Positions 62,860 through 64,000 of a stretch of DNA of 64,000 nt are shown here, piece after piece; the first letter of the stretch is position 1; every line of letters starts with the position of its first letter. The stretch is from Bacillota bacterium (GTDB taxonomy: Bacteria; Bacillota; Clostridia; Lachnospirales; Lachnospiraceae). The stretch lies in contig JAEWSH010000072.1 of assembly GCA_023398375.1 (NCBI GenBank), forward strand, positions 1 through 64,000, in the 5' to 3' direction. The translations under genes and the position numbers were made by a program. The notes under the pieces are model-generated. The model searched no databases. It was not told the DNA's origin and was given only the letters and a program-made list of their open reading frames with translations.

Positions 62860-64000
62860 TTATATCAATTCTTCCCGCGCAGCATATTCAGCAAGAATTT
62901 TTTGAATTTTTTCTGTTGGAGTTAATACATTACCCATAGATAAGTCGTGATTCATAAAATCGATAATGGATGCCATGAATTTACTCATATCGGCCTGCAG
63001 ATAGTATGGTTTTGCCTCTAAAGCTGACGGAAGAAAAGTCAGATTTGTTGTTATGACACGATCAAATGCGCCTTCTTCATAAGCTTCATCAAAAGAATCC
63101 AGTCCTTGTGTGAATAGACCAAAGGTACAACAAATATAAACATGACGAGCCTTCATCATTTTTAATTGTCTGGCAGTATCTATCATGCTTTCACCAGAGG
63201 CAATGATATCATCAATGATAATTACGTCTTTGCCCTCTACATTATCACCTAAAAATTCATGTGCCACAATAGGATTTTTTCCATTTATAACGGTGGAATA
63301 ATCGCGTCTTTTATAAAACATTCCAGTATCTACGCCAAGAACACTTGAAAAATATACAGCTCGGTCGAGAGCACCTTCATCTGGACTGATTACAATCAAA
63401 TGTTCTTTATCTACGATAAGATTTTTCTCATGACGAAGTAAAGTACGGATAAACTGATAGGGTGGTGTGAAATTATCAAAACCGCAAAGAGGAGTGGCGT
63501 TTTGTACACGCGGATCGTGTGCATCAAAGGTGATAAAATTTGATACTCCCATTTCACTTAATTCTTTTAACGCAAAAGCGCAGTCGAGAGATTCACGGCC
63601 GCTTCTTTTATGTTGTCTTCCTTCATAAAGAAATGGCATAATAACATTGATTCTGCGTGCTTTGCCTGCAATAGTAGAAATTACACGTTTTAAGTCCTGA
63701 TAGTGATCATCAGGCGATTTGTGATTTACATAGCCATTAATCTTGTAGGTAATACTATGATTACATACATCTACAATGATAAAAACATCTTTACCACGGA
63801 CTGATTCGGACAACATACCTTTTCCTTCACCACTTCCAAAACGAGGACATTTTGCATCTAACAGATAATTGTCTGTTGCGTATGCATGAAAAGCCGGATC
63901 GTACTTTAGCGAAAGATTTATTTGTTTTCTAAAATCTACTAAATAGTCATTTACTCTATTACCAAGCATTGCAGCACTATCCATTGCGATGATCTTAAGT
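62860..64000 (-). CDS. prs: Ribose-phosphate pyrophosphokinase (5' end outside the window)
   Basis: The visible 374 residues from the first in-frame ATG at 63984 continue without a stop to the window edge (about five more codons, LKIIA), so the true start is probably beyond 64000. The enzyme makes PRPP from ribose 5-phosphate and ATP. It has NVIMPFLYEGRQHKRSGRESLD, ITFDAHDPRVQNA and the PRPP loop IIIDDIIASGESMIDTA. It is longer than the usual 315-residue form and belongs to the variant with an extended N-terminus seen in Lachnospiraceae. It feeds hisF-type, purine and other pathways. Confidence 0.93.
   Translation of the reverse strand, partial: LKIIAMDSAAMLGNRVNDYLVDFRKQINLSLKYDPAFHAYATDNYLLDAKCPRFGSGEGKGMLSESVRGKDVFIIVDVCNHSITYKINGYVNHKSPDDHYQDLKRVISTIAGKARRINVIMPFLYEGRQHKRSGRESLDCAFALKELSEMGVSNFITFDAHDPRVQNATPLCGFDNFTPPYQFIRTLLRHEKNLIVDKEHLIVISPDEGALDRAVYFSSVLGVDTGMFYKRRDYSTVINGKNPIVAHEFLGDNVEGKDVIIIDDIIASGESMIDTARQLKMMKARHVYICCTFGLFTQGLDSFDEAYEEGAFDRVITTNLTFLPSALEAKPYYLQADMSKFMASIIDFMNHDLSMGNVLTPTEKIQKILAEYAAREELI

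Noticed and set aside
1..64000. Mobile element, prophage or CRISPR array
   Set aside because: No transposase, integrase or phage gene and no regularly spaced repeats were found; gene order is that of a stable chromosome.

Overview
The window is AT-rich DNA from a low-GC, anaerobic, probably motile Firmicute. Gene content and order point to class Clostridia and most likely the family Lachnospiraceae: a Pta/AckA acetate pathway, a MecA adaptor, the plsX-acpP-rnc-smc-ftsY and ylxM-ffh-rpsP-khpA-rimM-trmD-rplS-lepB-rbgA-rnhB-ylqG-ylqH-yraN housekeeping blocks, T-box and purine riboswitch leaders, CheV and a large methyl-accepting chemotaxis protein. I see no phage, insertion sequence or CRISPR array; the window looks like stable chromosome.

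Layout. Bases 1-31 are the 3' end of a 23S rRNA; no 5S rRNA follows, only two hairpins. Then come cheV, a sirtuin-like protein whose catalytic motifs are missing, a very charged single-pass membrane protein overlapping an isolated hisH-hisF pair, and ung. A four-gene unit (6.7-8.6 kb) encodes an ECF-type sigma factor that seems to lack an ordinary start codon, its probable membrane anti-sigma and two small membrane proteins. A TrmB-type regulator overlaps lysA, followed by tRNA-Leu(CAA) and a Qnr-like pentapeptide repeat protein. From 11.7 to 21.2 kb lies a sugar region: galM, an AraGHF-like ABC importer, an AraC-family regulator and a 1110-residue DUF5107/TPR protein. The importer and the DUF5107 gene share an 18-base operator placed exactly the same distance from a near-identical -10 box, so they form a small regulon, probably for arabinose or arabinose-containing glycans.

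From 21.3 to 30.5 kb are mecA, an orphan zinc-finger anti-sigma-like gene, polA, coaE, an unusual FtsA-like ATPase with repeated C-terminal modules, a YycJ-like metallo-hydrolase, an ACT-domain protein and a UPF0210 protein. tmcAL (reverse strand), pta, ackA, a DUF177 gene and rpmF follow. A guanine-type purine riboswitch (35.2 kb) controls a purine permease and a phosphoribosyltransferase. Fatty-acid/phospholipid genes (plsX, acpP), rnc, smc and ftsY come next. An isoleucine T-box with ilvA and a YitT-family gene is inserted between ftsY and ylxM-ffh. The ribosome/SRP/secretion block runs to 56.3 kb and contains two signal peptidase I genes flanking rbgA.

The last part holds a pgeF-type gene, an OmpR-type two-component system, a chemoreceptor with a long lysine-rich cytoplasmic tail and, converging on it across a symmetric terminator, a ribose-phosphate pyrophosphokinase gene that runs off the right edge.

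The best candidates for something undescribed are the shared sugar operator with its fixed spacing, the FtsA-like protein with three beta-grasp-like repeats, the catalytically degenerate sirtuin, the membrane protein with repeated acidic helices, the odd sigma-factor start, and several leader-RNA and hairpin structures. All functional statements rest on reading the sequence and on family knowledge; no searches were run.
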